Origin: Clostridiaceae bacterium HFYG-1003 | GTDB lineage: Bacteria > Bacillota > Clostridia > Clostridiales > Clostridiaceae | Assembly (NCBI GenBank): GCA_024579835.1 | Contig: CP102060.1 | Span: forward strand, 682,001-746,000 | Length of the DNA: 64,000 nt | Reading direction: 5' to 3' | Part shown: piece after piece, positions 17,417 through 25,745 of the stretch | Position numbering within the stretch: position 1 is the first letter of the stretch | Layout of the letters: each line of letters opens with the position of its first letter | Position numbers and translations under genes: made by a program | Notes under the pieces: generated by a model | The model's input: the letters and a program-made list of their open reading frames with translations, nothing else | Told to the model about the DNA's origin: nothing | The model's database searches: none

Positions 17417-18125
17417 CGGACAGCTCCTCCGAGTAGGTGTAACCCTCATAATCAAAGCTTTTCAGATCCTCTTTCACGGCTGCTTTGGTTTTGGCCATAT
17501 AGCGAGCCATCAGACCGCGGGCCTTTTTGGAAAAAAGCGGGATACCTACCGGTTTGCCACTGCGAATTTCCATGAACTCTACCGTCAGTACCGGAATCGG
17601 GAGAGCGGGCAGATGAAGAACTCGGGAATATTCCTTGGAGGCCAGATTGACCAGCAGATCCGCCTGAGGACTTTTGACCAGTTCCTTTGACACTTTATTG
17701 CCCCAGAACTCGTACAGGTCATTGCCCTTGTCCGTCACCAGGCGAGTACCCATTTCCAGGCGGTAAGGCTTAATGCCGTCTCGCAGGCGCAGGATGCCGT
17801 ACAGACCGGACAGAATCCGGAGGTGGTCTTCCGCGTAATCCAGATCGGACGCATCGAACTCGTCAATGGCCAGACCGTTGAACACATCCCCGTTGAACAG
17901 CCAACCGGCTGGATAGGATGCTGAACGGGAAAAGGCATGGAAGCGATCATAATTCTGAATAGCGAGCTTTTCCGAAATCTTCATCAGACTCATTAGATCA
18001 GAGACATCCTTTTTCTTAAGAACTGACACCAGCTTGCTGGCATCAGAGGCGAATCTTGGCCTGGTCATCTCGATCTCAAACGTTTCTTCCCGCATGGTTT
18101 TGGCGGGGGACAATACGGCAATCAT
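17388..18125 (-). CDS. yaaA: Peroxide stress protein YaaA (DUF328/UPF0246)
   Basis: A 245-residue UPF0246 protein. In E. coli YaaA lowers free iron and limits oxidative DNA damage under peroxide. Characteristic segments are MIAVLSPAKTM at the N-terminus, FNGDVFNGLAIDEFD, LRILSGLYGILRLRDGIKPYRLEMG and the C-terminal KKARGLMARYM. The start follows AGGAGGAATTGAATC. It lies upstream of and overlaps a GNAT gene, probably forming a two-gene operon. Confidence 0.93.
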   Translation of the reverse strand: MIAVLSPAKTMREETFEIEMTRPRFASDASKLVSVLKKKDVSDLMSLMKISEKLAIQNYDRFHAFSRSASYPAGWLFNGDVFNGLAIDEFDASDLDYAEDHLRILSGLYGILRLRDGIKPYRLEMGTRLVTDKGNDLYEFWGNKVSKELVKSPQADLLVNLASKEYSRVLHLPALPIPVLTVEFMEIRSGKPVGIPLFSKKARGLMARYMAKTKAAVKEDLKSFDYEGYTYSEELSDDWTYVFTR

Positions 18126-18257
18126 GATTCAATTCCTCCTGATTTCATTCGATTCTAATTGTATCATATTTTATTCAATCTCCTGGCAGGCTACCAAATG
18201 TGTCCTCACTCTTTGTTAGAATGTATGTACGAACAGAATGAAAGAGAGGGAAAGGAT

Positions 18258-18431
18258 ATGAATATCACAACGGAAGAAAAATATCTGAAACGGGCCATTG
18301 AGCAGTTTGAAAAAACAGGGAGGCGGTTTTATCGCGAAAATGGAATCATGGTTTTAGTCAATGAGCATACGATTACACGGTACAAGGAAATGACCCGTGA
18401 GGAGTCAATTAAAGGCTTGAAAACAAAATAA
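18258..18431 (+). CDS. Small hypothetical protein, 57 residues
   Basis: A short soluble, charged protein (MNITTEEKYLKRAIEQFEK...) with GAGAGGGAAAGGAT before the ATG at 18258. It has a helical N-terminus and a beta-like middle (NGIMVLVNEHTITRY). No family is recognised. The good ribosome site and orderly residue pattern favour a real gene. The longer frame from 18159 starts without a ribosome site in the divergent promoter region and is not supported. Confidence 0.6.
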   Translation: MNITTEEKYLKRAIEQFEKTGRRFYRENGIMVLVNEHTITRYKEMTREESIKGLKTK

Positions 18432-18591
18432 TCAGCCAATCCCAATCGTTTTTCTGCGTATAGCCCATTTTGATCCGAGGGTGTTCGAAGCCGTCTGAAT
18501 AATTTGGAGAATAAAAAATGCGTCTCCATATTTATCTTGATTTATGGTAATATTCTATAGGAATAAAAAAACACATATTCGGAGGGTTCGC

Positions 18592-20586
18592 ATGAACAAT
18601 AATGAGCACATCGATCAACTGACCATTAATACCATTCGTGTATTATCAGCGGAGGCCGTGCAGAAAGCAAAATCAGGCCATCCCGGGATGCCCATGGGTG
18701 CGGCCCCGATGGCATATACATTATATAAGGACTTCATGAAATTTGATCCGGAACTGCCGTACTGGGACAACCGGGATCGGTTTGTTCTGTCCGCCGGACA
18801 CGGCTCCATGCTTCTTTACTCCCTGCTCCACCTGTTTGGCTATCCCATGAGCATGGAAGACATCAAGAATTTCCGGCAGTGGGATTCCAAGACTCCGGGA
18901 CATCCGGAATTTGGTCACACCGTCGGCGTTGAGATGACCACCGGCCCGCTCGGACAGGGACTGAGCTCTGCCGTTGGTATGGCCATTGCGGAAACCATGC
19001 TGGCTGAAAAATTCAACCGGCCCGGCTTCCCGGTCGTGGATCACTACACCTATGTCATCTCCGGAGACGGCTGTCTCATGGAAGGCATTACCTCGGAAGC
19101 CTCTTCGCTGGCAGGCCATCTGAAACTGGGCAAACTCATCGTACTTTATGATGATAACAACATTACCATCGACGGAACGACCCACATCTCCTTTACGGAG
19201 GATGTGAAGAAGCGATACGAAGCTTATGGCTGGCAGGTTCTCGAAGTCAAGGACGGAACCGATACGGCGGCAATCCATGCTGCGATTCGCCGGGCGAAAG
19301 CACAGAAAAACAAACCGACCCTGATCAAAGTCAAGACCATCATCGGTTTCGGAGCCCCGAACATGCAGGGAACCAGCAAAGTCCATGGTGCTCCCCTGGG
19401 AGACGCGGAAATTGCTGCCATGAAACAGGAACTGGGCTGGAACTATGAACCGTTCACCGTTCCGGAGGAAGTGGCTGCCCATACCAGCGAACTGGTGGCA
19501 GAAAAGAAAAAAGTCCACAAGAAGTGGGAAAGCATGCTGAAGCGCTACGCCAAAACACAGCCGGAACTCTATGAAGAGTACGAACAGTGGATGCGCGGCA
19601 AGCTGCTGAAGGATGTGGATACCACTGCGCTGTATCACACAGAATTAGCCAAGGTTTCAACCCGCAAGGCTTCCCATGACATCCTGAATCTTCTAGCTGA
19701 TCAGGTTCCCAATCTGGTGGGCGGATCCGCCGACCTGGCAGGGTCCAACCTGACCTACATGAAAGACAAGGGGGATTACCAGCCACAGACTCCGGCCGGA
19801 CGCAATATCCGGTTTGGTGTTCGCGAGCATGCCATGGCAGCGATTGTTAACGGCATTACTCTGCATGGAGGATTCAAGGCATTTGGTTCCACTTTCCTGA
19901 TTTTCTCCGATTACCTGAGACCTTCTGTCCGGCTGTCGGCCCTGATGGACATCGGCTCACTCTTCATCCTGACCCATGACTCGGTGGCAGTCGGTGAAGA
20001 CGGTCCGACCCATCAGCCCATCGAACAGCAGGCATCCCTGGAAATGATCCCGAATCTGTATGCGTTCCGTCCCTGTGATTACCGGGAGACGGTTGCAGCC
20101 TGGATCAAAGCCATGGAAATCTCAACTTCTCCGTTCAGCATCGCGCTGTCCCGTCAGGATCTTCCGGTCCTTGAGGGAACCGGAATCAATGCGGAAAAAG
20201 GCGGCTACGTACTGGTCCATGAGACCAAGGCTCAGCCAGACCTCATTCTCATGGCAGCCGGCTCAGAAGTTCAGCATATGGTTGCCGCCCGGGAGAAACT
20301 GCTTGAGCAGGGAATCGATGCCCGTGTCGTCTCCATGCCCTGCAAGAGACTGTTTGATGACCAGGATGAGAAATACAAGGAATCTGTTCTGCCCAAGTCC
20401 GTGAAGGTCCGCATCGCCATGGAGGCCGGATTTGGCATCATGTGGTCACCCTACCTTGGACGCAAAGGCGAAGTCATCGGACTGGATCATTTTGGAGCAT
20501 CCGCTCCTGGAGATGTTGTGCTTGAGAAATTCGGCATCAACTCGGAGTCCGTTGTTGCCAAGGCTCTTTCTCTCCTGGAAAAATAA
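18592..20586 (+). CDS. tkt: Transketolase
   Basis: A thiamine diphosphate enzyme of 664 residues that moves two-carbon units between sugar phosphates in the non-oxidative pentose phosphate pathway. The N-terminal substrate segment [16 protein letters not shown], the ThDP motif [14 protein letters not shown]...DDNNITIDG, and the pyrimidine-domain [17 protein letters not shown] are clear, as is the C-terminal domain ending [14 protein letters not shown]. It is full length. The start at 18592 has GGAGGGTTCGC upstream; the in-frame ATG at 18544 lacks one. Confidence 0.97.
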   Translation: MNNNEHIDQLTINTIRVLSAEAVQKAKSGHPGMPMGAAPMAYTLYKDFMKFDPELPYWDNRDRFVLSAGHGSMLLYSLLHLFGYPMSMEDIKNFRQWDSKTPGHPEFGHTVGVEMTTGPLGQGLSSAVGMAIAETMLAEKFNRPGFPVVDHYTYVISGDGCLMEGITSEASSLAGHLKLGKLIVLYDDNNITIDGTTHISFTEDVKKRYEAYGWQVLEVKDGTDTAAIHAAIRRAKAQKNKPTLIKVKTIIGFGAPNMQGTSKVHGAPLGDAEIAAMKQELGWNYEPFTVPEEVAAHTSELVAEKKKVHKKWESMLKRYAKTQPELYEEYEQWMRGKLLKDVDTTALYHTELAKVSTRKASHDILNLLADQVPNLVGGSADLAGSNLTYMKDKGDYQPQTPAGRNIRFGVREHAMAAIVNGITLHGGFKAFGSTFLIFSDYLRPSVRLSALMDIGSLFILTHDSVAVGEDGPTHQPIEQQASLEMIPNLYAFRPCDYRETVAAWIKAMEISTSPFSIALSRQDLPVLEGTGINAEKGGYVLVHETKAQPDLILMAAGSEVQHMVAAREKLLEQGIDARVVSMPCKRLFDDQDEKYKESVLPKSVKVRIAMEAGFGIMWSPYLGRKGEVIGLDHFGASAPGDVVLEKFGINSESVVAKALSLLEK

Positions 20587-20646
20587 TATTCTCAGGCAGA
20601 ATGAGACCATTCAAGCAGACCAACATCAATTAGTTCAACCAATCAG

Positions 20647-20678
20647 AAAACCGCCCGGCTTCAGCCGGGCGGTTTCTT
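20647..20678 (+). terminator. Terminator of transketolase
   Basis: AAAACCGCCCGGCTTCAGCCGGGCGGTTT hairpin, about 60 bases after the stop. Confidence 0.82.
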
Positions 20679-20709
20679 GCAGACCAGAAGAAACTGACAA
20701 ATACTCAGT

Positions 20710-20768
20710 CAGACCCCAACAGATCGGAACAGACCCAAACAGATTGGAGCAAACCCAAACAGACTGAG
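20710..20768 (+). repeat. 20-bp tandem repeat, three copies
   Basis: CAGACCCCAACAGATCGGAA, CAGACCCAAACAGATTGGAG and CAAACCCAAACAGACTGAG lie head to tail between the convergent tkt and ogt genes. Confidence 0.8.
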
Positions 20769-20787
20769 AAAGAATCCGCAAAGCACA

Positions 20788-20821
20788 AGGCTCGATCCGC
20801 AGCAAGCGAATCGAGCCTTTC
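20788..20821 (-). terminator. Hairpin downstream of ogt
   Basis: AAGGCTCGAT and ATCGAGCCTT arms separated by a short CG-rich loop, lying about 45 bases past the ogt stop on the minus strand. There is no long T run, so termination is inferred. Confidence 0.6.
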
Positions 20822-20863
20822 AGTATAGTTTAAATTGATTTTTGGAATTGTCCCGGTGCCTGG

Positions 20864-21343
20864 TTATGACCGGTTCTGCGGTTTTCTGAAGGGCGCGCCT
20901 TCCAGTTCCAGCAGATAGGATTTGTGGACCGGACCGGTGGCATAGCCTCCCAGGGTGCCGTCCCCGGCGATGACCCGGTGACACGGGACGATGATGGCGA
21001 TATGATTCTTGCCGTTGGCTCCGCCGACTGCCCGGCTGGCTTTCGGCTGTCCGACGCGTCGGGCCAGTTCGCCATAGGAGATGGTGGAGCCGTAGGGGAT
21101 CCGGCTCAGTTCGTCCCACACTCTGGTCTGAAAAGGGGTGCCGATCTGAGCCAGGGGAACCGTGAAACGGGTTCTCTCTCCCCGGAAGTACTCGGCCAGC
21201 TCGTTGGCTGCCTGACACAGGAAGGGATCGCTGGGTGGTTCAGCGGCTGGTCGTTCAGATGAAAACTCAAGCAGGGTCAGACCCTGTGCATTGGATTCCA
21301 GATGGATGGCTCCCAGCGGACTGGAGATAATCGAACTTGCCAT
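20864..21343 (-). CDS. ogt: Methylated-DNA--protein-cysteine methyltransferase
   Basis: A suicide repair protein that transfers alkyl groups from O6-alkylguanine to its own cysteine. The active-site PCHRVI has the acceptor Cys at residue 121. The helix-turn-helix segment IPYGSTISYGELARRVG and the AVGGANGKN loop precede it. The 159-residue length fits the Ogt type. It lies just downstream of the PBP1A gene on the same strand, 11 bases apart. Confidence 0.95.
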   Translation of the reverse strand: MASSIISSPLGAIHLESNAQGLTLLEFSSERPAAEPPSDPFLCQAANELAEYFRGERTRFTVPLAQIGTPFQTRVWDELSRIPYGSTISYGELARRVGQPKASRAVGGANGKNHIAIIVPCHRVIAGDGTLGGYATGPVHKSYLLELEGAPFRKPQNRS

Positions 21344-21354
21344 AGCGGACTCCT

Positions 21355-23937
21355 TTACGGTTCGGCCGGTTCTTCCGGCTGAGTTTCAGGCGGCTGAGTT
21401 TCGGGCGGCTGGGTTGCCGGGGGCTGGGTTGCCGGCGGTTTCGTCGACGGTGGCTTGGTTGTCGGTTTCGTTGCCGGATCGGATGTCTGTGGGTCTGTTG
21501 TCGCGGGAGGCGCTGTTCCAGGCTGAGTCGCCGGCTGCGTCACCGGTACAGTGTAGCCGTCCTCGTCCGGACCCTTGTCATATTCTTTGGGAAGAACATA
21601 TTTCTGGTCCTCCAGCTTGACTTCCGGGACATAGTTTCGGGTGATGTATACTTTCCGTTCAATAAACATGGGGAAGGTCCAGGCTGTGGCCAGTTTTCCG
21701 GTAAGTTTGTTGATTTCTACTTCGACGTGGATATCATCAAAGGTCGTCGGAACCATATCCCGGAAGAACCATTCCGAAACGGTCCGGTCACCGCGGGGAT
21801 CCCGGCGGGTCAGATCGGTGGGCAGGGTTCCGGAATCATAGCTGACGGGTACCTTGACGATATCATTGGGTACTGGAAGGTCTTTCACTTCTTTTCCTTC
21901 ATGGGGGAACGCCATGATGGCTCCCCAGGCCTTGATTCCGCCGATCGCAGAGCTCATGCCTTCGCCGGTGGCCTTGTCGATGATCGGCTTGTGATCGTCG
22001 GAAGCGATCAGGATGGCTGCGGAGTAATATGGCGTCGTGCCGGCAAACCAGAGCTCTTTGTTGTCCTGGGTTGTTCCGGTCTTGCCGCCCACGGGCATTT
22101 TGCCGAACTTGAGCTTGGAAATGCTTTCGTTTCCATCCACAACATTCTTCAGCAGATCCCACATGATGTAGGCCGTTCCGGGCTTGATGATCTGCTCACC
22201 TCTGGGCTTGTTCTCCAGAATGACATTCCCGGCAGCATCTACGACCTTGGTATAAAGCAGGGAGTCGTTTTTAATGCCGTTATTGGCGAAGGTTCCATAA
22301 GCGGAGGCCATAATCAGAGGATTGGCTCCGTCTTTTCCATTGATATTGGCATACTGGCCCAGTGCGTACATGGACAGTCCGCGATAGCCTGCCGGCGGTA
22401 GAACCAGACCGAATTTTTCCGCATAGGTCTGGGCGGTGGGCTGACCGACAGCCTGAAGGGCTTTGATCGCTACCATATTGCTGGAGCGTCTCAGGGCATC
22501 ACGGGCGTTGGTGTAACCCCACCAGCGGTCATAGGAGTTACCTGGCTTTGAGGGGTCGTTATAGTCGACATCACTGCCGGCAAAGTAGGCTTTGCGGTCT
22601 TCCAGGGACAGCGGAGAATCCTCAAAGACGGTTGCGGAATTGAAGGTCTTGGAGTCAATGCCTGCCGCGAAAACCGTCAGCGGCTTGGTCGAAGAACCAA
22701 TGGCCCGAAGGAAACTGGAGGAGGCAGCCCGGTTGGGGCCGGCAGCAACCTGATTGCCGCGACCGCCGACAATGGCTTTGACGTACCCCGTGGAGGGCTC
22801 GGTGACAACCGCGGAGACCTGAGGCTGAATGATGCCGTTGGCATCAACGTATTCCTTAAAGCGGTAGTTGTCTTTATTGTTGATTTCCTTTTCGGTATGT
22901 TCCTGGAACGAGCGGTCCATGGTCGTGTAGATGACATATCCGTTCAGCGCGAGGTTCTCCTGCGCCTGTTCCCGGGTGATGCCAAGCTGTTCCACCATAT
23001 CATCCAGAACCTGGGTCACGACCGGGCGGGTGAAGTACTCGTAATTGTATTTACCGCCGTTGGTCAGAGCGGTGTAGTTGAAGGGGATGCCGTTTTCCTT
23101 GATTTCATCTCGATACGTCTCGTATTCAGATTCGGTAATGAAATTATTTTTCTGCATCTGGCTCAGAACCAGCAGGGTCCGGTTGATGTAGGGCGTTGGA
23201 TCCTGCTGGTTTGCCTTGGTGAAGGCATAATAAACGGAGGGCGCCTGAGGCACGCCAGCCAGGTAGGCGGATTCAATGACTGTCAGATCCTTCGCCGACT
23301 TGGAGAAGTACTGTCTGGCACCGGCTTCCACACCGTGGGCACGTCCGCCCAGAAAGATGGAGTTCAGATACGTTTCCAGGATTTTTTCTTTCGGAATGTT
23401 CTTTTCAATCTGCAGCGCCATGTAGATTTCCTGGATTTTCCGGGATTCTTCCTTTTTTGTCGTCAGGAAGGTGTTCTTGATCAGCTGCTGCGTCAACGTG
23501 GAGCCGCCCTGATCGAAATCTCCGCCGACCAGCTTGCTCAGAGCGTAGCGCAGCGTAACCGAGATGGTTCGCTTGAAATCAACCCCGTTGTGTTCGTAAA
23601 AGCGTTCGTCCTCAATGGCGATGAAGGCCTTTTGAAGATTTGGACTGATCTGGGACAGTTCCACGGGCAGACGGACTTCACTGGATATGATCCGGTCCAT
23701 GATTTCGCCCTTGTCATCCAGCAGTACGCTCTGAGAATTCAAGGACAGAAACTTTTCGATGTCAGCTTCCGGGGCGTCCTTGGCAATGGCCAGAACTTTC
23801 GTTCCCAGGAAGACGGACGCAATCAGGATCACCACCAGGGTGAAGATGACCAGACCTTTGAGAACTTTCCCAAAGACCTGCAGTCCGGAGTGTCGGGTAT
23901 ATGTTTTTTTGGCTGTTTTTTTCACTTTTTGAGCCAT
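21355..23937 (-). CDS. Class A penicillin-binding protein (PBP1A type)
   Basis: A bifunctional peptidoglycan glycosyltransferase/transpeptidase of 860 residues. It has a basic cytoplasmic tail and one membrane span (about 22-48). The GT51 domain has catalytic E109 in EDERFYEHNG and GGSTLTQQLIKN at 144-155. The transpeptidase domain carries SSTK (active Ser415, Lys418), SSN (485-487) and KTG (619-621). The C-terminus has a low-complexity Pro/Thr/Gln tail (repeats of PPATQPPETQ) that probably spans the wall. The start follows GGAGGTCCTTC. A shadow frame of 384 codons on the plus strand is not coding. Confidence 0.96.
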   Translation of the reverse strand: MAQKVKKTAKKTYTRHSGLQVFGKVLKGLVIFTLVVILIASVFLGTKVLAIAKDAPEADIEKFLSLNSQSVLLDDKGEIMDRIISSEVRLPVELSQISPNLQKAFIAIEDERFYEHNGVDFKRTISVTLRYALSKLVGGDFDQGGSTLTQQLIKNTFLTTKKEESRKIQEIYMALQIEKNIPKEKILETYLNSIFLGGRAHGVEAGARQYFSKSAKDLTVIESAYLAGVPQAPSVYYAFTKANQQDPTPYINRTLLVLSQMQKNNFITESEYETYRDEIKENGIPFNYTALTNGGKYNYEYFTRPVVTQVLDDMVEQLGITREQAQENLALNGYVIYTTMDRSFQEHTEKEINNKDNYRFKEYVDANGIIQPQVSAVVTEPSTGYVKAIVGGRGNQVAAGPNRAASSSFLRAIGSSTKPLTVFAAGIDSKTFNSATVFEDSPLSLEDRKAYFAGSDVDYNDPSKPGNSYDRWWGYTNARDALRRSSNMVAIKALQAVGQPTAQTYAEKFGLVLPPAGYRGLSMYALGQYANINGKDGANPLIMASAYGTFANNGIKNDSLLYTKVVDAAGNVILENKPRGEQIIKPGTAYIMWDLLKNVVDGNESISKLKFGKMPVGGKTGTTQDNKELWFAGTTPYYSAAILIASDDHKPIIDKATGEGMSSAIGGIKAWGAIMAFPHEGKEVKDLPVPNDIVKVPVSYDSGTLPTDLTRRDPRGDRTVSEWFFRDMVPTTFDDIHVEVEINKLTGKLATAWTFPMFIERKVYITRNYVPEVKLEDQKYVLPKEYDKGPDEDGYTVPVTQPATQPGTAPPATTDPQTSDPATKPTTKPPSTKPPATQPPATQPPETQPPETQPEEPAEP

Positions 23938-24063
23938 GAAGGACCTCCATTTGTTAAAAGGGATAGGAATAACGGATTCATTATATCACAAGCGCGGATT
24001 CCAATTGAAATCCGTATTCCTATTATAGTGAATCCTGAGAAAATAAGATGAAGAAATGATGAC

Positions 24064-24103
24064 AAAAAAGACTTTGCCGGATTGTTCCGGCAAAGTCTTT
24101 TTG
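24064..24103 (-). terminator. Terminator of hpt
   Basis: AGACTTTGCCGG / CCGGCAAAGTCT stem with T runs on both strands, between hpt and the PBP1A gene. Confidence 0.88.
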
Positions 24104-24140
24104 GCTGATCCCGCAGGGGAAATCCAAATTTTCTGTTATT

Positions 24141-24665
24141 CTATTCGAAATTGAAGATATAGGGAACATTGCGGTAGTAATCTCCGTAATTAAGTCCATA
24201 TCCTACGACAAAGACATCTTCAATCGTAAAGCCGCAGAAGTCCGGTGTCAGGCTTCCAACCTGGCGGCGAGACGGCTTATCCAAAAGGGTGCAGAACTTG
24301 ACGGATCTGGCTCCCTTGTTCCGGATATGGTTCAAAACGAAATTCATCGTGTAGCCCGTATCGATGATATCATCAACGACCAGAACGTCGTAGCCTTCCA
24401 CACTGTCGGGAATGTCATTGACGACTTCGACGTTGCCGGATGAATGCTCGGCATTGCCATAGGAAGCTGTCGTCATAAATCCGATCTTCATGGGGAGGTC
24501 CACTGCCCGTACCAGATCGGATGCGAAAATGAAGCTTCCGCGCAGCAAGGCCAGAACATAGAGATTCTTCCCCTGATAGTGCTGGGTGATCTCCTGGCTC
24601 AGCCGGCGAATCTGTGCATCAATTTCTTCCTTCGTGATTAAAACATGTTTCTTGCGATCTTCCAT
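24141..24665 (-). CDS. hpt: Hypoxanthine phosphoribosyltransferase
   Basis: Salvages hypoxanthine (and usually guanine) to nucleotides with PRPP. The PRPP-binding motif VLVVDDIIDTGYTMN lies near residues 92-107, and LALLRGSFIFASDLVR and the C-terminal DFCGFTIEDVFVVGYGLNY complete the family pattern. The 174-residue length is typical. The start follows AGCGGAGGATAACCC. In many Firmicutes hpt sits near tilS and ftsH; not here. Confidence 0.95.
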   Translation of the reverse strand: MEDRKKHVLITKEEIDAQIRRLSQEITQHYQGKNLYVLALLRGSFIFASDLVRAVDLPMKIGFMTTASYGNAEHSSGNVEVVNDIPDSVEGYDVLVVDDIIDTGYTMNFVLNHIRNKGARSVKFCTLLDKPSRRQVGSLTPDFCGFTIEDVFVVGYGLNYGDYYRNVPYIFNFE

Positions 24666-24793
24666 GGGTTATCCTCCGCTTATATGAACCGATGTATCTA
24701 TTATAATCATTTTCTTCAGTTCGGGCTTTGATTGCAAGAAGTTTTTTGATTGGACCATTATATCCTGCCTGACCGGAATTGAATCCGGGATTC

Positions 24794-25540
24794 TCAGGAT
24801 TTGTCAAACAAGGAGCCGTAACGTGCCTGAATTCTTGTCAGCGGCTCTGCAAATCGGTGCGCAGCCGCTTCCGGAGATGCTCCCGCGGCAATGAAGTCCC
24901 GGATGCAGGCATCGCGCAGGTCGGCCAAACAAAGATGATAGGGCCTGAGCAGGGTATTCAGTTCCGTTCGGGTGTGTCGGTTCTCAAACAGCTGACCGCT
25001 CAAATTTACCGGACGCTGCCGGATCAGTTCCATGACCGCTTCTGGCAGTGGAATCTCCCGATTCCTCTCTTGGGCATCCACTACGGGTAATCCAGAGTCG
25101 TGCTGGCGCAGAGGCAGCGTCTGCCGCTTCCAGTCGATATCGCGCCGTCTTAAGGATATCGTTTCCCGGAAGGTCAGGCCGCACAATCCCAGCAGAGCCA
25201 GCAGCAGCTGCATGTCACCGGACTGCTGGGCTACGATGTCCAGCCGCCTGGCATAAGTTGGAATCCGCGAAACTGGCACAGGGGGTTCACAAATCAATCG
25301 GAAATTGCCCGTTTCTTCAGCAATTAGCGAGACTGAACTGACTGCCGGCTGAAGCGATCCTGAATCCCCAAAGCCGACGGCAGCGGTTTTCGAATCAGGC
25401 TGTTTCGAATGCTCCAAATGATACAGGAGTCGATGGCTAATCTTCGGATCGGGTGCTTGCGGACACACTCTCTCAGTCTTCAGAGGGATCCGGTTCGGCC
25501 TGTCCGGACGGACTCGATTCTTGGATAATGAGTGCTTCAT
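24794..25540 (-). CDS. Degenerate tyrosine recombinase-like protein
   Basis: A 248-residue protein whose second half resembles a phage-integrase catalytic domain: LLLALLGLCGLTFRETISLRRRDIDW (box I region), a strand-like REIPLPEAVMELI, LADLRDACIRDFIAAGAS (box II region) and a terminal ARYGSLF. The canonical box I Arg (GLR) is replaced by Thr, with an Arg two positions on, and the box II His residues are absent, although the Arg and final Tyr remain. The N-terminal part has no clear core-binding domain. The ATG at 25540 follows GGGAGGTTTTTTTC. It may be inactive or a DNA-binding derivative. Domain assignment is tentative. Confidence 0.6.
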   Translation of the reverse strand: MKHSLSKNRVRPDRPNRIPLKTERVCPQAPDPKISHRLLYHLEHSKQPDSKTAAVGFGDSGSLQPAVSSVSLIAEETGNFRLICEPPVPVSRIPTYARRLDIVAQQSGDMQLLLALLGLCGLTFRETISLRRRDIDWKRQTLPLRQHDSGLPVVDAQERNREIPLPEAVMELIRQRPVNLSGQLFENRHTRTELNTLLRPYHLCLADLRDACIRDFIAAGASPEAAAHRFAEPLTRIQARYGSLFDKS

Positions 25541-25745
25541 GAAAAAAACCTCCCTGGATGAGTTTTGTAAAAATTTACTTTGTTGTTTCACTCTAGCAGA
25601 CTGTCCGGACAAAACGGGGGCAGTCCCGGGTTATGTACGGCGGGGTGGCTGGGTTCCATCGAATGTTGCGGAAAATGTAAGCGGGCAGGGCGATTATTTG
25701 ATATGATAAAAGGAATAAACGTCCTGTGAATCAGGGACAAGGCAG

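Noticed and set aside
18159-18257. Extended N-terminus of the 57-residue protein
   Set aside because: The added part lies in a promoter region and has no ribosome site, whereas GAGAGGGAAAGGAT precedes the ATG at 18258.
22897-24051. A 384-codon open frame on the plus strand
   Set aside because: It is antisense to the PBP1A gene, whose catalytic motifs are intact, and crosses into its upstream region without a ribosome site.
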